A stretch of DNA of 46,122 nt from Eubacteriales bacterium (lineage in GTDB: Bacteria; Bacillota; Clostridia; Christensenellales; CAG-138), in contig JAJFTZ010000060.1 in NCBI GenBank assembly GCA_021372675.1, forward strand, positions 1 to 46,122, read 5' to 3'. The position numbers and the translations under genes were made by a program. How positions within the stretch are numbered: the stretch's first letter is position 1; each line of letters starts with the position of its first letter. Below are positions 15,523 through 24,212 of the stretch, piece after piece. The notes below the pieces were generated by a model. The model saw only the letters and a program-made list of their open reading frames with translations. It was not told the origin of the DNA and searched no databases.

Positions 15523-16332
15523 ATGGCCAGGACAAACAAAAAGCTTTCCACCTCTGCTAAGAAAAAGGCGGCAACCAGGCATAATTGGACGTTGCAGTTC
15601 TGCTGGAATTATGAGCGCATGCAGGCCTCCGGTTTCGCTTATTCCATGATCCCCGTATTGAAGGAGCTCTACGACACCAACGACGAGGTTTGCGATAACC
15701 TCGAGCGCCACATGCAGTTCTACAACAGCCATCCGGGCGCATCCGCGGTCATCATGGGCGCGTCGGTGGCGTTGGAAGAGGGCTATCAGGCCGATCTGTC
15801 CGATAGCATCAAGGTAGGCCTCATGGGCCCGATGGCCAGCTTGGGCGATACGGTGCAGGCCGTGCTGGTGCAGCCTCTGGCGTACATCATCTCTGCGGGC
15901 CTCGCGGCCGAGGGCAGCCTATTGTCGCTCCTCGTCCTCATCATCCCGTTCCTCCTCATGTTCTGGGTGCGCTGGCCGCTGTTCAACTGGGGCTATAAGC
16001 GCTCGGTCGGCATCATCGAGGATATCAGCGGCGAGTCCGACTTCAAACTGCTCAGCGAAGCCGCGCAAATCCTCGGCCTGACGGTTATCGGCGGGTTCGT
16101 GCCGAGCATGATCGGCGTATCGCTGAAGTACGAGTACATGAAGGAGATCGACGGCGTGGCGCAAAGCGTGCGCCTGCAGGATACGCTCGACGGCATCCTC
16201 CCCTACATGCTCCCCATCGTACTGGTGGCGGCGTGCTACGCGCTGCTCAAAAAGGCAAAGTGGACGCCGGTCGCCGTCATTGGCGGATTGGCGGTGGTTT
16301 GCTTCATCCTCGGCGCGGTAGGCATTCTGTAA
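15523..16332 (+). CDS. PTS mannose-family EIID
   Basis: 269 aa, second membrane component. RHNWTLQFCWNYERMQASGFAYSMIPVLKELY and HMQFYNSHPGASAVIMGASVALEE are typical EIID blocks, as is KVGLMGPMASLGDTVQAVLVQPL; the C-terminal hydrophobic segment VVCFILGAVGIL ends the protein. It pairs with the upstream IIC. The Shine-Dalgarno AAGGAGGCG lies within the end of the IIC gene, so the two are coupled. The first 20 residues are lysine-rich (TNKKLSTSAKKKAATRH). Confidence 0.93.
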   Translation: MARTNKKLSTSAKKKAATRHNWTLQFCWNYERMQASGFAYSMIPVLKELYDTNDEVCDNLERHMQFYNSHPGASAVIMGASVALEEGYQADLSDSIKVGLMGPMASLGDTVQAVLVQPLAYIISAGLAAEGSLLSLLVLIIPFLLMFWVRWPLFNWGYKRSVGIIEDISGESDFKLLSEAAQILGLTVIGGFVPSMIGVSLKYEYMKEIDGVAQSVRLQDTLDGILPYMLPIVLVAACYALLKKAKWTPVAVIGGLAVVCFILGAVGIL

Positions 16333-16338
16333 GCTGCT

Positions 16339-16743
16339 GTGGTAGGCGTTTTATTGATAAGCCACGGCGGCATGGCGGAAGGCGTTCTATCGTCCGCGTC
16401 CATGCTGGTTCCGCAGTTGGGGCAGGTCGATTTTCTGGCGCTCTGGCCGGAGGATAATCCGGACGAGTTTCAGGCCAAACTAGGGAAAAAGATCGACGAG
16501 CTCGACACGGGAGACGGCGTATTCCTTCTGGCCGATATGCTGGGCGGAACGCCGAGCAACCGCGCGATGTATTTCGTTGGCGACCGTGTGCGCGTATTGA
16601 CGGGCCTGTCGCTGCCGATGCTGTACTCGCTCATCTCCATGCGAGAGGAGTTTTCCGATAGGGAGGCGCTTGCGGACGAGGTGATGGCCGAAACGCAAAA
16701 CGGCACAGTCGATGTGAATAAGTTACTCAGAGGGAAGGGTTAA
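16339..16743 (+). CDS. PTS mannose-family EIIA
   Basis: 134-aa soluble EIIA-Man domain. The phosphorylated histidine is His9 in MVGVLLISHGGMAEGVLSSA; DMLGGTPSNRAM is the other family block. It takes phosphate from HPr and passes it to EIIB. A GTG start at 16339 is used because it puts the histidine at the family position; it is only 6 bases after the IID stop with no clear Shine-Dalgarno, so translation is probably coupled to IID. Here IIA and IIB are separate proteins, unlike the fused ManX of enteric bacteria. Confidence 0.92.
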   Translation: MVGVLLISHGGMAEGVLSSASMLVPQLGQVDFLALWPEDNPDEFQAKLGKKIDELDTGDGVFLLADMLGGTPSNRAMYFVGDRVRVLTGLSLPMLYSLISMREEFSDREALADEVMAETQNGTVDVNKLLRGKG

Positions 16744-16745
16744 GC

Positions 16746-17231
16746 ATGATTAAGCATATGAGGATCGATAACCGCCTGATCCACGGGCAGGTGGCGGTCG
16801 CCTGGCAAAAGTACATCAACGCCAAGGTGATTATCGTCTGCAACGACGCCGTCGCCAAGGACCCGATCCAGAAGATGGCGCTGCCGCTCGCGGCGCGCGA
16901 ATCCAAGGTGTTGGTCTACGGCATCGAGGAAACGCTGAAGTACGCAAGGGAGCATATCGACGAGCAGGTGTTCGTCATCGCAAAGTTCCCGACTGACGCG
17001 CTCGCGATCCTCGAATCCGGCGAAAAGGTGGCGGAGATCAACGTCGGCAACGCGGCGCCCATCACGGGCACGAAATATGTGATGGTGACGCGCTCCATCG
17101 CGGCAACGAAGGAGGACGCCGAGGTTTACCGCAAGATCGCCGAGCTCAACGGCGGGAAATTGACCTCTCAGATCATGCCGTCCATGGAGACTTCGAACTT
17201 CCTGGACGCCCTAAAGAAAGCGGGTCTCTAA
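16746..17231 (+). CDS. PTS mannose-family EIIB
   Basis: 161 aa. MRIDNRLIHGQVAVAWQKYINAKVIIVCNDAVAKDPIQKMAL contains the EIIB-Man phosphorylation site, His13 in RLIHGQV. It receives phosphate from EIIA and phosphorylates the incoming sugar on the cytoplasmic side of IIC/IID. It completes the transporter; a strong inverted repeat lies after it, so later genes may be transcribed at a lower level. Confidence 0.93.
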   Translation: MIKHMRIDNRLIHGQVAVAWQKYINAKVIIVCNDAVAKDPIQKMALPLAARESKVLVYGIEETLKYAREHIDEQVFVIAKFPTDALAILESGEKVAEINVGNAAPITGTKYVMVTRSIAATKEDAEVYRKIAELNGGKLTSQIMPSMETSNFLDALKKAGL

Positions 17232-17257
17232 AATAACCCCGCGTGAATAAGCTGCTG

Positions 17258-17289
17258 AGTGGTCACTTCGATTTTTCGGGGTGACCACT
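17258..17289 (+). other. Inverted repeat after the PTS EIIB gene
   Basis: AGTGGTCAC (17258-17266) and GTGACCACT (17281-17289), a perfect 9-bp stem with a 14-base loop. No clean T-run follows, so an attenuating or stabilising role is more likely than full termination. Confidence 0.5.
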
Positions 17290-17328
17290 TGATTGAAAAG
17301 AACTATCTTTTTACCGGAGGGGACGCGC

Positions 17329-17961
17329 ATGCAACTGAAAGTGGCCAAGGTGCTTAACCAGATCCTGCTGATTATCTTCATGGTCGTCGTAACGCTGATC
17401 GTGCTGTTGTTTGTTTTGATACCGAAAATGCCGGAGCTCAAATGGGTGTTCCTCGGGAGCTTCGTGCTCACGGGCATCGCGCTGCTCACGGTATTTCGGT
17501 GGCTCGAGCAGACTTGGGATAAGCGCGTCATCACGCGCATGGCGCAAAACGGCAAGGTGGCTTTGGCCAACATCCACAGCGCCGAGCGCATCCAGCCCAT
17601 GCGGGATTCAAGCTTCCTCTCGTATTGGCTCTACGAGTTCAAGGGAGAGCTTTACGACCCGCAGCTCAACCGCATCGAAAAGAAGTTCTACGAAAAAATG
17701 AATCACGCGACGGACGAGGTGCCGAGCGGGTCGGTTTTCGTTACCTACGATCCGGAGAAGCCGGATCAGGTCTTCATCATCCCCAACGACGTCATAAGCC
17801 ATATCCCGGCGCTGGCGCCGATCGCCGCCAAATTTGAGAAGGACAAGCGCATCGGGGTGAAATATCTCGACGTTTATTACGATAAGGGCATCAACATCCG
17901 CACCTTCCGCGAGGCGGTAAAAGAGCACGCCAAGAGAAAGCAGGGGGACGAAAAGCAATGA
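17329..17961 (+). CDS. Two-helix membrane protein of unknown function in the sugar cluster
   Basis: 210 aa. Two hydrophobic segments are seen near the N-terminus (LLIIFMVVVTLIVLLFVLI and WVFLGSFVLTGIALLTVF), followed by about 145 residues of soluble, mixed-charge sequence ending in a lysine-rich tail. The start at 17329 was chosen because CGGAGGGG lies just upstream; an earlier in-frame ATG at 17293 lacks this. The end overlaps the next gene by 4 bases (ATGA), which ties it to the operon. I do not recognise the family; a membrane-bound sensor or transporter accessory role is possible but not supported by motifs. Confidence 0.75.
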   Translation: MQLKVAKVLNQILLIIFMVVVTLIVLLFVLIPKMPELKWVFLGSFVLTGIALLTVFRWLEQTWDKRVITRMAQNGKVALANIHSAERIQPMRDSSFLSYWLYEFKGELYDPQLNRIEKKFYEKMNHATDEVPSGSVFVTYDPEKPDQVFIIPNDVISHIPALAPIAAKFEKDKRIGVKYLDVYYDKGINIRTFREAVKEHAKRKQGDEKQ

Positions 17962-18941
17962 GGATAGGTACGGTAGGCACCAATTTCGTGGTGCGCTCTT
18001 TTCTCGATGCCGCGCGCAAGGCCGGCGCCGAAATCGCGGCGGTCTACTCCCGGCGCGAGGAAACGGCGCGCGCCTTTGCCGAGGCAAACGGCGTGACGCG
18101 CACCTGCTGCGACCGGGAGGCATTTTTAAGCGACGGGGCGCTCGACGCGATCTACGTGGCGTCGCCCAATTCGGAGCATTTCGCGTGGGCGTATGAGGCG
18201 CTTAAGCACGGCCGCCACGTGATCTGCGAAAAGCCGTTCGTCTCGACGGCGCGCGAGCTGGACGAGCTTTGCGCGCTCGCAAAGCAAAAGGGCCTCCTGC
18301 TGTTTGAGGCCATAACCGTGCCGCACCTGCCGAACCTGAAGCTCATCAAGGAGCATCTTTTCGAGATCGGCGCGCCGCGTCTGGCGCAGCTCAATTTTTC
18401 GCAGTATTCCAGCCGCTACGACGCTTTTTTGCGCGGCGAGGTCCCTAACGCGTTCAGCCCCGCGTTTTCCGGCGGCGCGCTGATGGACCTCGGCTGCTAT
18501 AACCTCCGCTTTTTGCTGGAGCTTTTCGGGGAGCCCGAGGAGCTAAGGTATTTCCCGAACCGCGCAATAAACGGCATAGATACCTCGGGCGTGATGGTTG
18601 CGCGCTATCCCGGCCTCGTCTGCACGGCCGCCTCCTGCAAGGACAGCAAGAGCCGCAACCTTATCCAAATTCAAGGCGAAAAGGGCTATATCGTGATCCC
18701 CTCGGTTTCGAGCACGCTGTCGGAAGGGTTTACGGTCGTGACCAAGGAGGGGGAACGGGAGTATCAGGCGCAGAGCGAGGAAAATGTGTTATATTATGAG
18801 ATGAAAGCGTTCGTCAGGGCGTTTGAGGAAAACGACCTCGCGTTTCGGGACGCGCTTCTCGAGAAAAGCCGCGCGGAAACGCGGCTGATCGAGGCGGCGC
18901 GCCTAAGTGCGGGCATCGTATTCAAGGCGGACGGCGTTTAA
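17958..18941 (+). CDS. Gfo/Idh/MocA family oxidoreductase
   Basis: 327 aa. The N-terminal Rossmann domain starts MRIGTVGTNFVVRSFLDAARKAGAEIAAVYSR, and the family motif EKPF is present in HVICEKPFVSTARELDEL. The C-terminal alpha/beta domain follows (GGALMDLGCYNLRFLLELFGEPEEL). These enzymes are NAD(P)-dependent dehydrogenases or redox-cycling enzymes acting on sugars, inositols and sugar phosphates. In this cluster it may oxidise, epimerise or de-glycosylate the imported amino sugar (inference). It overlaps the preceding gene by 4 bases. Confidence 0.88.
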   Translation: MRIGTVGTNFVVRSFLDAARKAGAEIAAVYSRREETARAFAEANGVTRTCCDREAFLSDGALDAIYVASPNSEHFAWAYEALKHGRHVICEKPFVSTARELDELCALAKQKGLLLFEAITVPHLPNLKLIKEHLFEIGAPRLAQLNFSQYSSRYDAFLRGEVPNAFSPAFSGGALMDLGCYNLRFLLELFGEPEELRYFPNRAINGIDTSGVMVARYPGLVCTAASCKDSKSRNLIQIQGEKGYIVIPSVSSTLSEGFTVVTKEGEREYQAQSEENVLYYEMKAFVRAFEENDLAFRDALLEKSRAETRLIEAARLSAGIVFKADGV

Positions 18942-18992
18942 AAAGGACGTAACGGAAGCATTTTGAACCGGATCGGAAAGGGTGAAAGATAA

Positions 18993-20126
18993 ATGAAGCT
19001 CAAAAGCAAGCGCGTTTTTGTCGGCGGCACGTTTTTGCCGGCGACGCTTGAGGTTGAAAACGGCAAAATCGCCGCGGTGCTCGGCTACGGCGAGCCCGGC
19101 GCCGAGGACTGGGGGAACGCGCGCGTGGTGCCCGGGTTTATCGACGTGCATACCCACGGCGCTTACGGCGCGATGGCCAACTATTGCAGCGAGGAAGAAT
19201 TGAAGCTCTGGACGTCCAAGCTGCCCGACGAGGGCGTTACGGCCTATCTGCCCACGGTCTTTACGGAGACGCCCGATAACATCGCCGCGGCCTGCGGGCG
19301 CATCGCGAACGCGATGGAGAGTAAGCCTGCCGGCGCGGAGATTTTAGGTATCCATCTTGAGGGGCCGTTCCTAAACGCGGAGTATAAGGGCGCCATGAAC
19401 CCCGCGCGCATCATAGCGCCCGACACGGCGCTGTTCGAGCGCTGGCAGCTTTCGGCGCGCGGCCATGTGCGCTACATCACCATAGCGCCCGAGAAGGACG
19501 AGGGCTACCGCTTTACGCGCTGCGCCGCGGCGCGCGGCGTGGTGGTGAGCATCGGCCATTCGGCCGCCACCTACGAGCAGGCGATGTACGCGCTCGGCAA
19601 CGGCGCGCGCTGCTTTACGCATGCGTTCAACGCCATGAAGCCGCTCAACCACCGGGAGCCGGGCTGCGTCGGCGCTCTGATGCGCAGCGACGCCTATACG
19701 GAGCTGATTTTCGACGGGCACCACGTGAGCATGGACGTTGTACAAATTCTATTCAGAACCAAGGGACGCGACCGCATCGTGGGCATTTCCGATTCGCTCG
19801 CGCTTAAGGCGGCGCCTCCGGGCGAATACAGCCTGGACGAACGGGTGCTTGTCGTAAACGAAGAGGGTTCGGCGTTCATCAAGGGCACGAACACGCTCGC
19901 GGGCAGCACGCTGATGTACAACAAGGGGTTGAGGCTGTTGGTCGAAGCGGCGGAACTGCCCATTTCATGGGCCTTGGCGGCTCTCAGTGAAAATCCGGCG
20001 AGGCTCTTGGGGCTCGACCATAGGCTCGGGTACATCCGCGTGGGCTACGACGCCGACCTCGTGGTGTTGGGGGACGATTACAGCGTGCTGCAAACCTACT
20101 GCAAGGGGAAGGCGAACAAAGCATGA
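18993..20126 (+). CDS. nagA: N-acetylglucosamine-6-phosphate deacetylase
   Basis: 377 aa, amidohydrolase superfamily. The motifs follow in order: VVPGFIDVHTHGAYGAMA (metal HxH), ILGIHLEGPFLNAEYKGAMNP (metal Glu), VVSIGHSAATYEQAM, FTHAFNAMKPLNHREPGCVGA and GISDSLALKAAPPGEY (catalytic Asp). NagA removes the acetyl group from GlcNAc-6-P; some homologues act on GalNAc-6-P. The enzyme fits with PTS import giving the 6-phosphate. No glucosamine-6-phosphate deaminase (NagB) is seen nearby. AAAGGGTGAAAG precedes the ATG. It overlaps the next gene by 4 bases. Confidence 0.93.
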   Translation: MKLKSKRVFVGGTFLPATLEVENGKIAAVLGYGEPGAEDWGNARVVPGFIDVHTHGAYGAMANYCSEEELKLWTSKLPDEGVTAYLPTVFTETPDNIAAACGRIANAMESKPAGAEILGIHLEGPFLNAEYKGAMNPARIIAPDTALFERWQLSARGHVRYITIAPEKDEGYRFTRCAAARGVVVSIGHSAATYEQAMYALGNGARCFTHAFNAMKPLNHREPGCVGALMRSDAYTELIFDGHHVSMDVVQILFRTKGRDRIVGISDSLALKAAPPGEYSLDERVLVVNEEGSAFIKGTNTLAGSTLMYNKGLRLLVEAAELPISWALAALSENPARLLGLDHRLGYIRVGYDADLVVLGDDYSVLQTYCKGKANKA

Positions 20127-21394
20127 AAATGGGATTCGCGGCGGCGGCGATCACGCCGCCGCTGCCCTGCCAAATGGCGGGCTACGCCGTTTTCCGCGAG
20201 GCGCAGGGCGTGCACGACGAATTATATGCCCGCGCGCTTACGTTTTGCGAGGGAGATAAACCGCCCGTCGTGATCTTGGGGCTGGACGTATTAAACCTTG
20301 ACGAATTGTGCATGCGCGCGCTGCATGAACGGCTTTTACCGCTCGGGATCAGGCGGGAAAACCTTCTTGTTTGCTGCACGCACACGCACGCGTCGTTTGG
20401 CGGCATCTTCGATATGGAAAGCGGCATCAACCAAGCGATGCCCGATCTTTTAGGCGAAGCGCGACCCGATCTTGTCGAGTACCTTGTTACTCAAAGCGCC
20501 GCGGCGGTGGAAAGCGCGCTTTCCGACATGGCCGAGGTATCCGTGGCGATGTCACGGGGCGCGATGGAGGGGCGGCTTGCCACCAACCGGCACGCAATGG
20601 AACTCCCGAGCGACCAGAGCGTTTTTTTGATGGAGTTTTTGCGCGCGGACGGCAAAAAGCTGCTCGTTTACAACCTGAGCTGCCACCCCACCGTGCTCAA
20701 CGCCGAAAACAGGCTTCTCAGCGCAGACTTCCCGGGCGGCGTAAACGCCCGGCTGCGGGACGAATACGATATGACGCTGTTCGTCAACGGCTCGGCAGGC
20801 GATATGAGCACGCGCTTCACGCGGCGCGAAAGCAGCTTTGAGGAGTGCGAGCGGTTTGCTCAAGCCGTCTGCGACAAGATACGGGAGCTGCGGGGACAGG
20901 GCGATTTTTCACCCCTTACCGAGCTTGCGTTAAGCTACCGCACCGTACCGCTTAAGGAGGCGCGTGCGGAGACGCTTGACACGGCGCGGAGGAACTACGA
21001 CAACGCCTCACGGAACCTCGAGGCGGTGAAGGCAAGCACCATAGACCGCGCGACCGTACGCAAGGCCGAATCCTTTGTGGAGGGCGCCGCGGTCGGCCTC
21101 CTCAAGGCAAAGCATCTCCATAAGAGCGAACAGGGAGAGGTGGCGGTGCAGGCGGGGCTGCTGACGGTAAACGGGGTTAAGATCGTCTGTTCGCCGTTCG
21201 AGTTGTTTTCCACGCTCGCGCTCAAGCTCAAGGAGCGCAAGGGCGTTGAAATGTTTGGGTATGTGAACGCGCTGTTCGGCTATTTGGCCGATCGTGACGC
21301 CTATGACGCGGGCGATTATGAGGCGCTCATGGGCGTTTTTGAACGGGGCGCGGGGGAGGCGTATATCGACGCTCTCACCGCGTGGTTATCTTGA
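20123..21394 (+). CDS. Neutral/alkaline ceramidase-family hydrolase (intracellular)
   Basis: 423 aa related to the N-terminal catalytic domain of neutral ceramidases: MGFAAAAITPPLPCQMAGY at the start, GLDVLNLD, the zinc-site motif VCCTHTHASFGG, NLSCHPTVLNAENRLLSADFPGG, and VNGSAGDMSTRF. No signal peptide is present, so unlike secreted ceramidases it should act in the cytoplasm. Bacterial members of this family are common in carbohydrate clusters without proven substrates. Its position between nagA and a SIS-domain gene, with overlapping stop and start codons, suggests that it hydrolyses an amide or related bond in the same pathway (inference). The C-terminal ceramidase domain is absent. Confidence 0.8.
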   Translation: MKMGFAAAAITPPLPCQMAGYAVFREAQGVHDELYARALTFCEGDKPPVVILGLDVLNLDELCMRALHERLLPLGIRRENLLVCCTHTHASFGGIFDMESGINQAMPDLLGEARPDLVEYLVTQSAAAVESALSDMAEVSVAMSRGAMEGRLATNRHAMELPSDQSVFLMEFLRADGKKLLVYNLSCHPTVLNAENRLLSADFPGGVNARLRDEYDMTLFVNGSAGDMSTRFTRRESSFEECERFAQAVCDKIRELRGQGDFSPLTELALSYRTVPLKEARAETLDTARRNYDNASRNLEAVKASTIDRATVRKAESFVEGAAVGLLKAKHLHKSEQGEVAVQAGLLTVNGVKIVCSPFELFSTLALKLKERKGVEMFGYVNALFGYLADRDAYDAGDYEALMGVFERGAGEAYIDALTAWLS

Positions 21395-21404
21395 AGGAGG
21401 AGTT

Positions 21405-22130
21405 ATGGAAGCCATCGTAAAGTATCTCGAGTATATCAAGGAACAGATTTCGGTGCTGAAGGAAACGCAGGCCGAGCCGCTGCAAAAAGCCGCGAAGCTC
21501 GCTGCCGAGAGTTATTGCAACGGGAAGCAGTTTTTCGCCTTTGGCACGGGGCATTCGCATCTGATCGCGGAGGAGCTTTATATACGCGCGGGCGGCCTTG
21601 CTTTCGTCAAGGGCATTCTGCCCGGCGAGCTGATGCTGCACGAAAAGCTCAACAAGAGCACGCAATTGGAGCGCCTCGAGGGCTACGCCGATATCCTTTT
21701 GAACCTGTACGGCGTGGGGGAGGGCGATACCATTGTGATCATTTCTAACTCCGGGCGCAACAGCGTGCCGGTGGAGATGGCGCTCGGCGCGCGTGCGCGC
21801 GGCGCGAACGTGATCGCGATCACGTCGCTCAAGCATTCGAGCAAGGTCTCCTCGCGCAATAAAAGCGGCAAGCGGCTGTTCGAGGCGGCCGACGTGGTGC
21901 TCGACAATTTGGCGGAGTACGGCGACGCGGCGTTTAAGGTGCCCGGCTGCACCGCGCCGACGGGGCCGATCAGCGACATCATGGGCACAACGCTGGCGCA
22001 GGCGCTGGTGGTGGGCATCACGGAGGAACTCGCAAAACGCGGCGTGGACGCGCCCATCTTTTACAGTTCAAATTCCGACAATGCCGACGACCACAATGAA
22101 AAGCTGTTTAAAAAGTATTTCAAGGACTGA
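21405..22130 (+). CDS. SIS-domain sugar isomerase-like protein (UPF0309 type)
   Basis: 241 aa. SIS (sugar isomerase) features: FFAFGTGHSHLIAEELYIRAGGL, then GDTIVIISNSGRNSVPVEMALGARARGANVIAITSLKHSS and the conserved KRLFEAADVVLDN. SIS domains bind phosphosugars and either isomerise them or sense them. The start at 21405 follows GGAGGAG; an in-frame ATG upstream at 21294 lies inside the previous gene and was not used. It may act on the deacetylated hexosamine phosphate, or replace NagB in this cluster (inference). Confidence 0.85.
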   Translation: MEAIVKYLEYIKEQISVLKETQAEPLQKAAKLAAESYCNGKQFFAFGTGHSHLIAEELYIRAGGLAFVKGILPGELMLHEKLNKSTQLERLEGYADILLNLYGVGEGDTIVIISNSGRNSVPVEMALGARARGANVIAITSLKHSSKVSSRNKSGKRLFEAADVVLDNLAEYGDAAFKVPGCTAPTGPISDIMGTTLAQALVVGITEELAKRGVDAPIFYSSNSDNADDHNEKLFKKYFKD

Positions 22131-22131
22131 T

Positions 22132-22974
22132 ATGGGGAAACTCGAGGACTTGCGCGGCAAAATCCGTTTGGTCGCGTTCGATCTGGACGGCACCGTGCTC
22201 AACAGCAAAAAAGAGGTGAGCCCGCGCACCATGGAGGCCATGCGGCGAGCCGCCGCCGGAGGCATCCGGTTGGTGACCGCAACCGGCCGCCAGATGAACG
22301 ACATTCCATGCAATGTGCTGCCCGGCATACCCGGTATCTCCTATGCCGTTACGGCCAACGGCGCGCTCACCTACGCTCTGCCGGAGGGAGAGGCCGTTTT
22401 TTCGCGCGTCTTTCCCGCGCCGGACGCCCGCCGTATCCTATCGGAATGCCGCCTGTTTAAGGCGATGCTGCACGTGGGCTACGGCAAGGGAGGCGTGCTC
22501 GACGATCGGGGCGCCGCGTGGGAGGACCCTAAGGCGAGGGACGGGATTTTGGCGCTTTCGCGTGCGTGGAAATTCGACTTTTCGGATACCGTAACGGAGT
22601 TTGCGGCGTGGGAAGACCCGCCGTGCAAGCTGACGCTGATCTTTTTTGATCCCGCCGAGCGGGAGCGCGCCGTTTTGCACTTTTCGAAGTATCGGGAGCT
22701 GACCGTTTCGTCGTCCGAGCGTATGAACTTGGAGATCATGCCGCCGAACACGCATAAAGGCGCCGCGATCGCGTTTCTCGCGGCCCGCGAGGGCTTAAGC
22801 GCGCGGCAGGTCATGGCGATCGGCGACAGTCACAACGACATGGATATGCTTTCGGCCGCGGGGCTTGGCGTGGCGATGGGCAACGGCGCGCCGGAGCTTA
22901 AAAAAATGGCCGACTTCGTTACCTTAAGCTGCGACGAGGACGGCGTTGCGCTGGCGATCGAGGGGATATTATAG
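22132..22974 (+). CDS. Cof-type HAD-superfamily phosphatase
   Basis: 280 aa. HAD motif I is RLVAFDLDGTVLNSKKEVS with nucleophile Asp17 and Asp19; TATGRQ is motif II; MAIGDSHNDMDMLSAAGLGVAMGNG is motif IV. The C2-type cap between them is typical of Cof/YidA sugar-phosphate phosphatases. It starts one base after the SIS gene stop and is the last gene of the cluster, followed by a terminator-like hairpin. Likely dephosphorylates a sugar phosphate intermediate; substrate unknown. Confidence 0.88.
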   Translation: MGKLEDLRGKIRLVAFDLDGTVLNSKKEVSPRTMEAMRRAAAGGIRLVTATGRQMNDIPCNVLPGIPGISYAVTANGALTYALPEGEAVFSRVFPAPDARRILSECRLFKAMLHVGYGKGGVLDDRGAAWEDPKARDGILALSRAWKFDFSDTVTEFAAWEDPPCKLTLIFFDPAERERAVLHFSKYRELTVSSSERMNLEIMPPNTHKGAAIAFLAAREGLSARQVMAIGDSHNDMDMLSAAGLGVAMGNGAPELKKMADFVTLSCDEDGVALAIEGIL

Positions 22975-23000
22975 CGGGAGAAGGAAAAACGCGAAGCAAT

Positions 23001-23035
23001 AGCGTGCCGCGACAGGGAAACCGTTGCGGCACGCT
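23001..23035 (+). terminator. Terminator-like hairpin at the end of the sugar cluster
   Basis: AGCGTGCCGC (23001-23010) and GCGGCACGCT (23026-23035), a perfect 10-bp stem, followed by TTATAAAA. Confidence 0.65.
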
Positions 23036-23182
23036 TTATAAAAGCATTCGCAGCCTCCAAAGGCTTTGCCTGTTGACGGGCGCTATATGCAACTTGGCGT
23101 ACCGCTGCTTTTATTCTTTAAGTAAACGGACTATATTGGTAGCATAAACGCACGCCGGCGTGCGGGGAATGTTGGTGAGGCT

Positions 23183-23623
23183 ATGAAAATCCGGGTTGAG
23201 CACGGCGAGCTTTCCGAAAACGAGGTCGTCCTGCGCTGCAAAGAGCTCGATGACGAGATGCTGGAGGTCTTGGCGCTTCTGCGCGAGCGTTCGGCAAAAA
23301 TCGCCTGCTTCAAGGATGGCGAAACGCATTTCCTGCCGCCCGGAGAGGTTTTTTATGCCGAGGCGGTGGATGGGAAGACGTTCCTTTACGCCTCAGACTC
23401 GGTGCTGGAAACGCATCAAAGCCTTTCCGCGCTGCTCAACAGGCACGAGGAAGCGGGGCTGATGCGCATCGGCAAATCCCAGCTTTGCAACCTCTATCAG
23501 GTCGCAAAGCTGAAAAGCCTGCCGAACAGCCGGGTCGAGATCGCGCTGAAAAACGGCGAACGGCTTATCGTTTCGCGCCACTACGTACAAAGCCTGAAAG
23601 AAAGGCTTGGCATCTTAAGTTGA
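23183..23623 (+). CDS. LytTR DNA-binding domain transcriptional regulator
   Basis: 146 aa. The C-terminal 100 residues are a LytTR domain: DGETHFLPPGEVFYAEAVDGKTFLYASD, LSALLNRHEEAGLMRIGKSQLCNLYQVAKLKSLPNSRVEIALKNGERLIVSRHYVQSLKERL. There is no receiver domain, only a short N-terminal extension, so it is not a classical response regulator. It is followed 14 bases later by a four-helix membrane protein; LytTR plus DUF3021 pairs are common in Bacillota and usually autoregulate. Targets are unknown. Confidence 0.9.
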   Translation: MKIRVEHGELSENEVVLRCKELDDEMLEVLALLRERSAKIACFKDGETHFLPPGEVFYAEAVDGKTFLYASDSVLETHQSLSALLNRHEEAGLMRIGKSQLCNLYQVAKLKSLPNSRVEIALKNGERLIVSRHYVQSLKERLGILS

Positions 23624-23637
23624 AAGGGAAAAAGATT

Positions 23638-24117
23638 ATGCGTGAAAACAGGTTTGAAAACAGCGGCTGCGCCCGGCTGTTTGTGTGGGCGGCCAAAGCA
23701 AAGTTTACGATGGGCTTGTTTTTTGCAGGCTATGTGCTCCTGTTCCTTTTGCTGGGCGTTCTCATCGAAGGAATGAATGCTGCGCTCGGCTTTTTTACCG
23801 CGCTGGAAATGGTGTTCGCCTGCTTTTTCATCGGATTGCTGCAGCAGCTCATCCTTCCGATGGATAAACATACCCGGGCCAGAAAAGCGCTTTGGGTTAT
23901 TTCCGGCGTAGGCATCACTTTGTTGTTCGGGCTTGTCTTTCAATGGTTCAAGGCATTTCCGGCGTGGTGCCTCCCCGCGTTTGCCGCCGCCATAGCGATC
24001 GGCATGCTGGGCGTGATATTCAACGACCATCTTCAGCTTTACAACGAAACAAAACAGCTTAACCGCAAATTGGCGCAGTTCCAGAGCGACCATGAAGGCA
24101 ATGCGGAGCGGCAATAA
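23638..24117 (+). CDS. DUF3021-like membrane protein partner of LytTR regulator
   Basis: 159 aa with four hydrophobic segments (MGLFFAGYVLLFLLLGVLI, AALGFFTALEMVFACFFIGLL, ALWVISGVGITLLFGLVF, WCLPAFAAAIAIGMLGVIF) and a polar C-terminus. Small four-helix proteins of this shape directly downstream of a LytTR gene are usually DUF3021; the family call rests on size, topology and context rather than on a decisive motif. The ATG at 23638 is used because it starts directly before the first helix and follows AAAGGGAAAAAG. It probably modulates the LytTR protein at the membrane (inference). Confidence 0.75.
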   Translation: MRENRFENSGCARLFVWAAKAKFTMGLFFAGYVLLFLLLGVLIEGMNAALGFFTALEMVFACFFIGLLQQLILPMDKHTRARKALWVISGVGITLLFGLVFQWFKAFPAWCLPAFAAAIAIGMLGVIFNDHLQLYNETKQLNRKLAQFQSDHEGNAERQ

Positions 24118-24147
24118 AGCGAATCCCCATTCCATCCCCAAAAAACA

Positions 24148-24180
24148 CGGGCTGCATCGCGTCTTTCGCGATGCAGCCCG
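24148..24180. terminator. Bidirectional terminator between convergent genes
   Basis: CGGGCTGCATCGCG (24148-24161) and its complement (24167-24180) form a perfect 14-bp stem with loop TCTTT between the LytTR unit and cutC; A-rich sequence on the left would serve as a T-run for the minus strand. Confidence 0.75.
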
Positions 24181-24212
24181 CAGCTTTTACCGCCGCGGGA
24201 GCTTTTTTGATT

